A DNA stretch of 64,000 nucleotides from CALMKX01 sp036274895. Lineage in GTDB: Bacteria > Acidobacteriota > Thermoanaerobaculia > Multivoradales > SZUA-115. The first letter of the stretch is position 1. Every line of letters begins with the position of its first letter. The stretch lies in assembly GCA_036274895.1 (NCBI GenBank), contig DASUEU010000037.1:248001-312000 (forward strand). The letters are read 5' to 3'. Shown one piece after another: positions 34,342 to 42,621 of this stretch. The position numbers and the translations under genes are program-made. The notes beneath the pieces were generated by a model, which did not search any database, was not told where the DNA came from, and saw nothing but the letters and a program-made list of their open reading frames with translations.

Positions 34342-34791
34342 TCAGCTAACCACAACCTTGGCCTCAGCGTGGAAAGCAGCGCCCTTGGTGGACCGCCTCC
34401 GGACTACCCCGATGAAGGCCTTGAGGCGGTGCTTTCCCAGGATGGAGCGCACGGCAGGGAGGGCGGAAAGGAACAGCTCCGCGAGCTGGGCAGTGGTCAG
34501 CTCTCCGCGGACGATGAACAGCCGCCCGCCGTGGGCGAGAACCGTGGCGACGGCTACAGGGTCCCGACGGATGTTGTCGTCGTGGGAGATCGCGACCCAG
34601 CCCTTGTGGGCGACGAAGGCCAGCCAGTCCTCGTCCGCCACTCTGTCCGACTGGAAGTGGTCGAAGTAGCGCTCGACCCGCAGGCCGCTCTCGGCCAGGA
34701 TCCCCGGGAACTGCTTGCCCAGATCTCGGTCGGTGAAGAAAACCGGATCAGGCGGCGGTCGCGAGGGCCTCGTAGCGGATCGCCTCTTCAA
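34342..34791 (-). CDS. VapC45-like PIN-domain toxin, start uncertain
   Basis: The protein reads DPVFFTDRDLGKQFPGIL, DHFQSDRVADEDWLAFVAHKGWVAISHDDNIRRD and has acidic residues at positions expected for a PIN-like nuclease of the VapC45 type. The C-terminus is Lys/Arg-rich. The reading frame overlaps the end of the antitoxin gene and contains no ATG or GTG between the family's usual start region and 34842. TTG 34791 is used here as the nearest candidate; the true start may lie close to the FFTDRDLG sequence. Expression is probably by translational coupling to the antitoxin. Confidence 0.65.
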   Translation of the reverse strand: MKRRSATRPSRPPPDPVFFTDRDLGKQFPGILAESGLRVERYFDHFQSDRVADEDWLAFVAHKGWVAISHDDNIRRDPVAVATVLAHGGRLFIVRGELTTAQLAELFLSALPAVRSILGKHRLKAFIGVVRRRSTKGAAFHAEAKVVVS

Positions 34792-35461
34792 CCTCGAAGC
34801 CCTTGAGATCGTAATCCTCGGCCAGGTCGGTGATCGACTCACCGGCCCGGAACCGTTCGGCGAGGATCGAGGTCGTGATCCCTCGGCTCTGGAGGATGGG
34901 GCGGCCGAAGGCGATGCAGGGGTCGATCGTGATCAAACGCGGGACATTGCGATAGTCGGGCCTGGTCAGGGGGAAGATCCGCAAGGGCGGTCCCTTGGGG
35001 TCCCATTCCACTCGTTGGAGGTAGGCGTCGAAGATCTCCTGCAACGCAACCTGGCCACCCTTGCCCAGATTGATGAGGGAGTCGAGCTCCTGGAGCAGAA
35101 CGTTGCCATGGGTCGCTCGCAGCTCTTTGCTCAACAGCACCCGATCCACACCCAGAGCCTCCCGGGCGTACTCGAGGGCGGTGCGGATCTCCCGCATCCG
35201 GACCTTGAACTGGCGCCTCAGGGCGCACAAGACATGGGCTTCGATGAGGTTCGAGAAAGAGAGGCGCCCCGACTCCAGATCAGGGACCTTGAGCAGCGGC
35301 TCCCACCGCTTGGGTCCCTGCTGAGTCGAGTAGGAGCGGCCCACCACCCAGCTCCTCATCGTGGTCGCCGGGATCTGCAAGTAGCGCGCGGCCTCGGTCA
35401 CGGTGTACCGCGGTACTTCGGAGGCTTCGATCTTCGCGGTGGGGGTCCTATGCGCCTTCAC
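34748..35461 (-). CDS. VapB45-type antitoxin (HTH plus DUF433)
   Basis: The 237-residue protein has an N-terminal MerR/excisionase-like helix-turn-helix (RYTVTEAARYLQIPATTMRSW, 18-38), a helical middle and a C-terminal DUF433 domain (ITIDPCIAFGRPILQSRGITTSILAERFRAGESITDLAEDYDL). DUF433 proteins pair with VapC45-type toxins, here encoded immediately downstream with overlapping frames. It starts with GTG at 35461. Confidence 0.82.
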   Translation of the reverse strand: MKAHRTPTAKIEASEVPRYTVTEAARYLQIPATTMRSWVVGRSYSTQQGPKRWEPLLKVPDLESGRLSFSNLIEAHVLCALRRQFKVRMREIRTALEYAREALGVDRVLLSKELRATHGNVLLQELDSLINLGKGGQVALQEIFDAYLQRVEWDPKGPPLRIFPLTRPDYRNVPRLITIDPCIAFGRPILQSRGITTSILAERFRAGESITDLAEDYDLKGFEVEEAIRYEALATAA

Positions 35462-35469
35462 TGCCGCTC

Positions 35470-35497
35470 ATTATAGAGGGCATGGCTACCTTGTCGC
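35470..35497 (-). promoter_or_regulatory. Promoter of the vapBC45-like module
   Basis: On the minus strand a perfect -10 TATAAT (35475-35470) is preceded, after 16 bases, by GCGACA (35497-35492), a 4/6 match to the -35. The -10 ends eight bases before the GTG start at 35461, so the transcript would be leaderless or nearly so. Confidence 0.5.
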
Positions 35498-35501
35498 CGC
35501 C

Positions 35502-38150
35502 CTACCAGCTCCTGGCGAACATCACCGCGTTCAAGAACATCGGCATGGTGGCGCGCCAGAAGAGGCGGAAGGCGGGGTCTTGGGCGAAGGCGATGATCTG
35601 GCCGTCGCCCAGGGGCCGGTGGTAGACCAGGAGGGCACCGGCGAGGCGCTGCTCGGCCTCGGGCCAGACCAGGCCGGCGAGCACCGGCGCTTCGCGGCGC
35701 ACCCACAGCACGTCCCCCTGTAGGGAGCCGGTGGCCAGAAGCACCTCGCTGCCCTGGTAGAGCACGGACGGCGGACCCCGCAGGCCCGCCGCGAGGGGGT
35801 GGGAGGCGCGCATCTCGGTGGCCAGGATGGCCCCCGGAGTCTCAATCGGCCGTTCCTCGAGCCTTCCGGGAAGCCCAGGAGCCTGGTCGTCCCCTCCCTC
35901 CCCTGGCTTGCGCTCCTTGGCCTTCCAGGCTTCGACCTGCGCCAGACCGTGCTGGCGCAGCCAGGCGAAGGAACCGCCCACCGCCACCACCACCCCACCC
36001 GAGCGCACCCACCGCTCCAGGGCCTGGGCTCCCTTCTCCCCCAGCATCTCGCCATAGCCGGAGCCGTCGGGCAGGATCAGCACGTCGAGCTCCCGAGGAC
36101 CATCCTTCAGCTGGGAGAGCTCGAGCCGGCGGTGGGGCAGGCCCACGTCGCGATCGAGCAGGTGCCAGAGCGTGCCGGCCGCCGTGGCGGCGGTGCCCGG
36201 GCCGACCGCGAGGCCCACACGCTGGGGAACCACGGCCACCATGTCGTCCGAGCCGATCGAGATGCCGCTCGTCGTGCGCGAGGTCGCGATGCCGCGCAGA
36301 GAGACACCGCAGTCCCGGGAGAGCCTGAGGAGGCGATCCTCGAGGCCGACCGGGTTGCCCCAACGCGGCACGAAGAGGGTGCCGGCCGGATAGGCGCGGC
36401 CCTCGATCTCGAAGCCGACCTTCGCCACCCGGTGGAGCAGCCGCTCACGGGCCAGCGCGGCGGCGAGGCGGTAACCAGCCAGGCCCTGGGGCGGCAGCAG
36501 CCAGCCCACCGCGGCGTCCCCTTCCAGCCGCCCTTCACGAGGCTGGTAGGACACCAGGCCACCGGGCTCGTTGACCACCCGGAAGGTCTCGAGGTCGTAC
36601 GCGCGGGGCAAGGACCAGGCGGAGACGTCGTAGAGCTCCTCGGCGAGACCTTCGAGCAGGCGCTCGCGCTGGCGCTCCGCAAAAACCTTGGGCAGAGGGG
36701 TGTCCAGCGCCAGCACGGCCTGAGCGAGGGTGCCCAGGGGCTGGTTGAGCATCACGACGTAGGAACCTTCGGCGAAGGCCCTCAGCTCACCTTTGCCGCC
36801 ACCGTTCGGGGGATACACCGACAGGTTCGCCGGCGACGGCAACTGGTGGACACGGATACTGTGGAAGGCGAGCAGCGCAGCCAGGGCCTCGGCCTCGGGC
36901 TGGTCGGCGTCCCACACCACGCCTTCGGGAATCCTCTCCGCTGCCGAACGGCGTATCGCCACGTGGTCGCGCAGCAAAGCCACGCGCTTCTCCGCCACGG
37001 TGCGCACCGCCACCAGGGAGCTGGCGAGGTGCCGGGTCACTCGATCGGCGAGAGTGAGCAGCCCTCCTCCGGGCAGCGCCAGCACCTGGCCGGCACGACC
37101 GCCGCCCGCCATCTCGTAGGTCATGCCCACACCACCCCGCAGCGAGGGGTAGGAGTCGCCGTAGCCGGGATAGAAGAGGTCGTAGCGCTCGCGGTTGAAG
37201 TAGATCCAGCCCATGCGGTCGAACAGGGCCGCGGTGGCCTGGCCGAAGGTCTCGAACCAAGGTGGCACCCGCCGGTCGAGGGCAGGGTGGCTGGGCGAGG
37301 CCGGCGGCGAGAAGTAGTAGGTGGACTCCCGGCCCATCTCGTGGAAGTCGAGGTAGACGTGGGGTTCCCATTGCCGGTAGGCGAGGAGGCGCTGCCTCGT
37401 CTCCCGCTGGGTGGCCCAGGCCCAGTCGCGATTGAGATCGATCCAGTAGTGGTTGAAGCGGCCCCCGGGCCAGGGTTCCGTGTGCTCCCAGCCGTCGAGG
37501 TGGCCCTCCGGCTCCCGTCCCCTGCGCTGCTCGAAAGCCGAGAGGTACCGCTCCCTGCCGTCGGGGTTCCCGAACGGATCGATCAGCACCACCACCTCGC
37601 GCAGCCGCTCCGCCTCTTCACCACGGGCCGCAGCGAGGAGGTAGGCGGTGGCGAGGGCTGCCTCCGTCGAAGATGACTCGTTGCCGTGGACGCCGTAGGC
37701 CAGCCAGGCGATGGTGGGCTGGGTGAAGACCAGCGCTTCCTGCTCCGCCTGGGTGAGCCCCGCCGCCCAGATCAGGCGTTGGTGGCGGTCGCGCACCTCC
37801 TCTAACCGATCGATGTTCTCGGGTGCGCTCACCGCCACCAGAGTCAGGGGGCGACCTTCGTAGCTCTCGCCATAGCTCCAGATCGCCACCCTCGGCGAGG
37901 CAGCAGCCAGGGCTCGCAAGTAGGCCAGGGCCTCGCTGACGTGGGTGAAGCGGGAGCCCAGGGGATAACCGAGGAAGCGGCTGGGCGAGACCACATCGGG
38001 GTCGACCTCCGGCAAGGGCAGAGCCTCCCCGACCGAGACCGGAGCCAGCAGCGGCGGGGCGGCCGGCTCTTCGGCGCCGACTTGCTCGGCGAAGCACAGC
38101 ACCAGCGCTGCGACCAGGGAGAGGGCGGAGGCGCGGGAGGGCGAGCACAT
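35502..38150 (-). CDS. Secreted M14-family zinc carboxypeptidase
   Basis: The 882-residue exported protein has a signal peptide (about 1-26), an M14 catalytic domain in the first 400 residues and a long C-terminal region that ends in a class-I glutamine-amidotransferase-like fold (GGVVVAVGGSFAWL, ILATEMRASHPLAAGL). The zinc site is HGNESSSTE (His and Glu), with the third ligand in YLDFHEMG; IDLNRDW and MTYEMAGG are the other usual M14 stretches. It probably trims C-terminal residues from peptides outside the cytoplasm. This M14-plus-GATase-like layout is common in large peptidases of Acidobacteriota and Bacteroidota. Confidence 0.88.
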   Translation of the reverse strand: MCSPSRASALSLVAALVLCFAEQVGAEEPAAPPLLAPVSVGEALPLPEVDPDVVSPSRFLGYPLGSRFTHVSEALAYLRALAAASPRVAIWSYGESYEGRPLTLVAVSAPENIDRLEEVRDRHQRLIWAAGLTQAEQEALVFTQPTIAWLAYGVHGNESSSTEAALATAYLLAAARGEEAERLREVVVLIDPFGNPDGRERYLSAFEQRRGREPEGHLDGWEHTEPWPGGRFNHYWIDLNRDWAWATQRETRQRLLAYRQWEPHVYLDFHEMGRESTYYFSPPASPSHPALDRRVPPWFETFGQATAALFDRMGWIYFNRERYDLFYPGYGDSYPSLRGGVGMTYEMAGGGRAGQVLALPGGGLLTLADRVTRHLASSLVAVRTVAEKRVALLRDHVAIRRSAAERIPEGVVWDADQPEAEALAALLAFHSIRVHQLPSPANLSVYPPNGGGKGELRAFAEGSYVVMLNQPLGTLAQAVLALDTPLPKVFAERQRERLLEGLAEELYDVSAWSLPRAYDLETFRVVNEPGGLVSYQPREGRLEGDAAVGWLLPPQGLAGYRLAAALARERLLHRVAKVGFEIEGRAYPAGTLFVPRWGNPVGLEDRLLRLSRDCGVSLRGIATSRTTSGISIGSDDMVAVVPQRVGLAVGPGTAATAAGTLWHLLDRDVGLPHRRLELSQLKDGPRELDVLILPDGSGYGEMLGEKGAQALERWVRSGGVVVAVGGSFAWLRQHGLAQVEAWKAKERKPGEGGDDQAPGLPGRLEERPIETPGAILATEMRASHPLAAGLRGPPSVLYQGSEVLLATGSLQGDVLWVRREAPVLAGLVWPEAEQRLAGALLVYHRPLGDGQIIAFAQDPAFRLFWRATMPMFLNAVMFARSW

Positions 38151-38209
38151 GGCGTGATCGGCCGACGAGTTTACCGTGCGTCGCCGGCCGGGAGCCGGGC
38201 GCTCGGTGA

Positions 38210-39586
38210 CTAGTTGAGGCTTTCGGCCGAGATGTTCAGCCGTTTCATCATCTCGTGCAGGGTAGTCGGCTTGAGCTGGAGCAGCTCGGCGGCCTTCTTC
38301 TGCACGCCGCCGGCGTTCTGCAGGGCCCGCACGATGAGCTGGCGCTCGTAGGAGCTGATCGCGTCCTTGAACGCGAAGCCGTTGTGGCCCTCGCTGGGCT
38401 GGGGAAAGGGTTGAGCGCTCGGTTGGCGCACCGTGCGGGGCAGCAGCTCGACCCCCAGCGTTTCCCCCGAGGAGAGCACCACGGCGCGCTCGATGGCGTT
38501 CTCGAGCTCCCGCACGTTGCCCGGCCAGTGGTAGTCCATCAGCAGCTCCATGGCGGCGGGAGAAATCTCGCGGATGGGCTTCTCGTTCTCGCGGGCGTAG
38601 TAATGGAGGAAGCTCTGGGCGAGGAGGGGGATGTCCTCCGTCCTCTCTCGCAGGGCGGGCAGCTGCATGCTGATGACGTTGAGCCGGTAGAAGAGGTCCT
38701 CTCGGAACGAACCGCGCTCCACCATCGCCTCGAGCTCGGCGTTGGTTGCGGCGATGATGCGCACGTCGGCCTTGACCGTGTCGACCCCGCCCAGGCGCAT
38801 GAACTCCTTCTCCTGGATCACCCGCAGCAGCTTGGCCTGGGTCTCGAGCGGCACGTTGCCGATCTCGTCGAAGAAGATCGACCCCCCCTGGGCCACCTCG
38901 AAGAGACCCTTCTTGTTCGAGATGGCACCCGTGAAGGCGCCCTTGATGTGGCCGAAGAGGTTGCTCTCGAGCAGATCCGCGGGCATCGAGCCGGAGTTGA
39001 CGGTGACGAAGGGTCCGTCGGCGCGCCGGGAGTGGTGGTGGATCGCCTTGGCCACCAGCTCCTTGCCGGTGCCGCTCTCACCGGTGACCAGGATGTTGCT
39101 CTTCGAGGGTGCGGCCAGCTCGATCAGCTCGAAGATCTGCTGCATCGGCTTCGACTTGCCGATGATGCGGTCGAAGCCGAAGCGCTGCTTGAGCTGCTCG
39201 CGCAGCGAGCGATTCTCGCTCTGCAGGCGCCGTTGCTCGAGGCCCTTCTTGAGGGTGACCAGGACCTCGTCGTTCTTGAACGGCTTGGGGATGTAGTGGA
39301 AAGCCCCCTCGCGCATGGCGGCGATCGCTCCCTCGATCGAGGAGAAAGCGGTGATCACCACCACCACCTGCTCGGGATCGGTGCGCCGGATCTGCCGCAG
39401 CACCTCCTCGCCCGACATGCCGGGCAGCATCAGGTCGAGGAGCACCAGGTCGATCTCCTCGCGCTCCAGGGTCAGCAGGCCCTCCTCCCCCGAGCGGGCG
39501 ATGTGGGGGGTGTGGCCTTCTCTCTTGATCAGCGTCGCGAGGACGTCCTGGAGAACCTCCTCGTCGTCGATGACGAGGATGTTCAT
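38210..39586 (-). CDS. NtrC-family sigma-54-dependent response regulator
   Basis: The 458-residue protein has a receiver domain with phospho-acceptor D51 (VLLDLMLPGMSGEE), a AAA+ domain with Walker A GESGTGKE (169-176), sigma-54 contact loop GAFTGA (216-221) and DEIGNVPLETQAKLLRVIQE, and a C-terminal Fis-type HTH (GGVQKKAAELLQLKPTTLHEMMKRLNI). It activates sigma-54 promoters after phosphorylation by the histidine kinase encoded just upstream, whose stop overlaps this start as ATGA. Confidence 0.95.
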   Translation of the reverse strand: MNILVIDDEEVLQDVLATLIKREGHTPHIARSGEEGLLTLEREEIDLVLLDLMLPGMSGEEVLRQIRRTDPEQVVVVITAFSSIEGAIAAMREGAFHYIPKPFKNDEVLVTLKKGLEQRRLQSENRSLREQLKQRFGFDRIIGKSKPMQQIFELIELAAPSKSNILVTGESGTGKELVAKAIHHHSRRADGPFVTVNSGSMPADLLESNLFGHIKGAFTGAISNKKGLFEVAQGGSIFFDEIGNVPLETQAKLLRVIQEKEFMRLGGVDTVKADVRIIAATNAELEAMVERGSFREDLFYRLNVISMQLPALRERTEDIPLLAQSFLHYYARENEKPIREISPAAMELLMDYHWPGNVRELENAIERAVVLSSGETLGVELLPRTVRQPSAQPFPQPSEGHNGFAFKDAISSYERQLIVRALQNAGGVQKKAAELLQLKPTTLHEMMKRLNISAESLN

Positions 39587-42345
39587 GCCAGTCCCGGCCT
39601 GGCCTCGGCACCCCGGGGCAGCTCGAGCACGAAGCGGCTACCCCGTCCCGTCTCGCTAGTGACGGCCATGCGTCCACCGTGACGGCGGACGATCTCGTAG
39701 CTGATCGACAGGCCGAGCCCGGTGCCTCCCTCGGCCAGCTTGGTCGAGAAGAAGGGTTGGAAGATGCGCTCGATCTCGCTCTCGGGGATGCCGGTGCCGG
39801 TGTCGGCCACCACGATGCGGACCCAATCGCGATCACCATCGAGCTCCAGGGTGAGGTCGCCCCCGCCCTTCATGGCATCGAGGGCGTTGGCGATCAGGTT
39901 GACCAGCACCTGGGTCAGCTCGGTCTCGCTGCCGTGGACCAGGAAGGGCTCCGCGGGGGCCTCCCAGGCGAGGTGGATACCGCGCTCCCGGCTCCGCTCG
40001 CGGAACTCGTCGACCGCGTCCTCCAGCAGCCGCGCCGCCGACAGCAGCCGCTGTTCGCCGCGGCGCTGGCGGGCGAAATCGAGCAGGCTGCGCACGATCT
40101 GTGAGGCACGGAAGGTCTGCCGCTCCATCTTCTTGAGCAGGAGATGGCGCGGATCGGTCTCCGGGGTCTCCTCGAGGAGCATCTGGGCGTAGCTCGAGAT
40201 GCCCGTGATCGGGGTGTTGACCTCATGGGCCACACCCGCCGCCAGCATGCCGAGGGAGGCGAGTCGGTCCTTCTCGCGCAGCTCGTTCTCGAGGTGGAAG
40301 CGCTCGGTGGCATCCTGGACCACGACGATGCGCTGCCCGGAGCCGGCGCCTCCCAGCTCGGCCGCACTGACCTGGAGATGACGGTCTCCCTCCGAGCTCG
40401 ACCAGACCACCGGTGTGAGCCCGGGACGATCCGGAAGCTCGATCGGCAGCACCTCGCCGACCGGCCGGCCGAGCAGGCTGCGCCGCTCCTGGCCCGCGAT
40501 CGCCGCGAAGGCGAGGTTGGCCGAGGCCACCCGGCCTTGCTGGTCGAGGACGGCGATCCCTACCGGCGAGGACTGGAGGATGCCCTCGTTGTACCGCTCG
40601 AGCCGTACGACCTCTTCGAGCTGCTGGTGCAGGCGGTCGAGGAGCTGGGCGTTCTCGATCGCGAGGGCCGCCTGGTTGAGTAGCTGACGCGTCAGCTCGA
40701 CGTCCTCGCTGGTCAGGGGAGTGTCATCGCGTCGATAGCTGGTGGCGAGCAGACCCACCCGGTGCCCGCGCACCGACAGGGGGAAGAGGTAGCGGTAGCG
40801 GGCCTCGAACAGCTCGAGGGACGGCGACAGGCCTTCCCCCGGCGTGGCGAAGCCCGAGAGCGCTCGCACCTCGCCCTCCCAGTCCGCCTCCGAGAGCAGG
40901 TCGAGCGGCAGCTGTCGCGGGGCACCCGGCTGGGGTCGCACGGCGACCAGAGCGGTGCCCTGGGAGAGGTAGAGGTTGACCCGCTCGAGCTCGAGGCCCA
41001 GCTCCAGGTGGTCGAGCAGGGCGGAACACAGGTTGTCCAGGTCGCGCTCGTGCAGCAGCTCACGGCCCAGCTCTCCGAGCAGGCGGCGACGGCCGTACGA
41101 GCCGCGATACTGCAGGCGCTCGAGGGTGTCACCGATGCCGCGGCGCGTGGGCACGGCGAGGGCCGCGATGGCGATTCCGGCGATGAACGAGACCAGGGTG
41201 CGCCCGCCGGCGATCTGCTCGGCCAACCCTCGCGCCAGATAGAGATCGACCAACACGAAGCCGACCACCGCGAGCAAGATGGTCAAGGCGGAGGCGATGG
41301 CGTTGCGGACGATCGGCCCCAGATCCCAGAGCTTGTAGCGCAGGATGGCGTAGGCGAAGGTCAGCGGGACGAGGGCCAGCGGTAGCACCGCCAGCGTGGG
41401 CAGCGGCTCGGGGGTGGGCAGAGACATCACCCGCGGAACCAGATACAAGAAGACAAAAGGCAAAAAGCCCGCGCCGATGCCGGTGGTCATCCAGGCGAGC
41501 TGGCGCCGGGCCTCGGCATCAACCGTGGTGCGCCGACGCAGCATCAGGACGGCGAACGCGGCGATCACCGCCACGCCGATGAGGATCAGCCCGAGCCGGT
41601 CGAGGAGCACGATGCGCTCGACCGAGACGCCTCCCGAAAACAGCCGGCCGCGCCAGAGGACGAGGTCCAGGAAGAGCACGGCGAGGATCGTCGAAGGCAG
41701 ATAGAGGAAGGGCACCAGCCGCCGGACCCAGGATCGCCCGAGGGCGGACGGGAACACCAGGAACAGGTGAACGGTCAAGGGAGCGAGCGCCAGACGGCCC
41801 AGCCGCTCCCCGATCTCGAGGATCCGATCAATGCCATCGCTCGGCCGGCCCTGGGTGGTGAACAGGTAGATCACCGCGGTGGTCAGGCACCAGACGAAGA
41901 AAAGCAGACCGCGGCCGTCGCTGCGGCGGGCGACGGTGAACAGTCCGATCCCGATGTAGAGGGCGCCGGAGAGCGCCAGCACCAGGAAACGACCGTCGAG
42001 ATCGAGAGGAGGGCGGTGGTAGCGCACCTCGAGAGGCTCGGCGCCACGCAGCACGGTGAGCCGGGTCTCCTCGCGAGCGACCAGCTGGCGGCGCAGGTCG
42101 GAGGCCAGGGCTCCCGCGGACTGGCCGTCGACGAGGAGGACGCGATCGCCTTCGACCAGACCGCTGGCCGGGCTGGGGGCCGGCCCGACGCGCCAGGAGC
42201 CCGTCTCCCATCGAGCCTCAAAGCCGATCGGCTGGAAGGTCTCGACCTTGCGCGCCACGCTGGTCGCGCCGAGGGCAACCACCACGGCTGCGGCCAAGAA
42301 GGGCACAGCCAGCGAGAGGAAACGCTTCAGAGGAGAAGGCGCCAC
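39583..42345 (-). CDS. Membrane sensor histidine kinase with PDZ-like, multi-TM, GAF and PAS domains
   Basis: The protein has an N-terminal TM helix (LSLAVPFLAAAVVVALGATS), then a PDZ-like extracytoplasmic segment (GLVEGDRVLLVDGQSAG, ETRLTVLRG). A block of about eight TM helices follows, then a GAF domain, a PAS domain (NEGILQSSPVGIAVLDQQGR), an H-box (AAGVAHEVNTPITGISSY) and a HATPase (NLIANALDA, DTGTGIPESEIERIFQPFF, GGTGLGLSISY). It phosphorylates the NtrC-type regulator encoded next. The start is uncertain: GTG 42345 is used because it directly precedes the first TM helix, but ATG 42390 is also in frame and the frame is open to 42555. Confidence 0.9.
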   Translation of the reverse strand: MAPSPLKRFLSLAVPFLAAAVVVALGATSVARKVETFQPIGFEARWETGSWRVGPAPSPASGLVEGDRVLLVDGQSAGALASDLRRQLVAREETRLTVLRGAEPLEVRYHRPPLDLDGRFLVLALSGALYIGIGLFTVARRSDGRGLLFFVWCLTTAVIYLFTTQGRPSDGIDRILEIGERLGRLALAPLTVHLFLVFPSALGRSWVRRLVPFLYLPSTILAVLFLDLVLWRGRLFSGGVSVERIVLLDRLGLILIGVAVIAAFAVLMLRRRTTVDAEARRQLAWMTTGIGAGFLPFVFLYLVPRVMSLPTPEPLPTLAVLPLALVPLTFAYAILRYKLWDLGPIVRNAIASALTILLAVVGFVLVDLYLARGLAEQIAGGRTLVSFIAGIAIAALAVPTRRGIGDTLERLQYRGSYGRRRLLGELGRELLHERDLDNLCSALLDHLELGLELERVNLYLSQGTALVAVRPQPGAPRQLPLDLLSEADWEGEVRALSGFATPGEGLSPSLELFEARYRYLFPLSVRGHRVGLLATSYRRDDTPLTSEDVELTRQLLNQAALAIENAQLLDRLHQQLEEVVRLERYNEGILQSSPVGIAVLDQQGRVASANLAFAAIAGQERRSLLGRPVGEVLPIELPDRPGLTPVVWSSSEGDRHLQVSAAELGGAGSGQRIVVVQDATERFHLENELREKDRLASLGMLAAGVAHEVNTPITGISSYAQMLLEETPETDPRHLLLKKMERQTFRASQIVRSLLDFARQRRGEQRLLSAARLLEDAVDEFRERSRERGIHLAWEAPAEPFLVHGSETELTQVLVNLIANALDAMKGGGDLTLELDGDRDWVRIVVADTGTGIPESEIERIFQPFFSTKLAEGGTGLGLSISYEIVRRHGGRMAVTSETGRGSRFVLELPRGAEARPGLA

Positions 42346-42519
42346 GGTCGTCGATCCCAAGGTCCAGGCAAGGTCCCCAGCACAGGCCATGCCACCGCTA
42401 CAAAGGGTTGGACTGGCGCTAAACCCCTGGCAGGAAGGTCCTTTGAGCGGATCGCTCCAAGCAAACGGATGCACTCCAATATCTTGGATCCAATGGGCCG
42501 GGGGCGCAACCGGGGGGGG

Positions 42520-42621
42520 AACGAAGAGGGCGGACACGGGGAAGAGGGCGGACACACGGGTCCGCCCCTACCAGGGAGGTCTACTCCCGTAGGGGCCGAC
42601 CCATGTGTGGGCCCTCTCGGT
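42520..42621. repeat. Intergenic repeat block 4
   Basis: Between the histidine kinase and the outer-membrane protein gene are two GTAGGGGC-type palindromes facing each other: 42546-42571 (GGGCGGACAC... ending CCGCCCCTAC) and 42589-42614 (GTAGGGGCCGACCC... ending GGGCCC). These match module A of blocks 1 and 2. The remainder of the 42391-42520 interval shows no gene. Confidence 0.65.
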
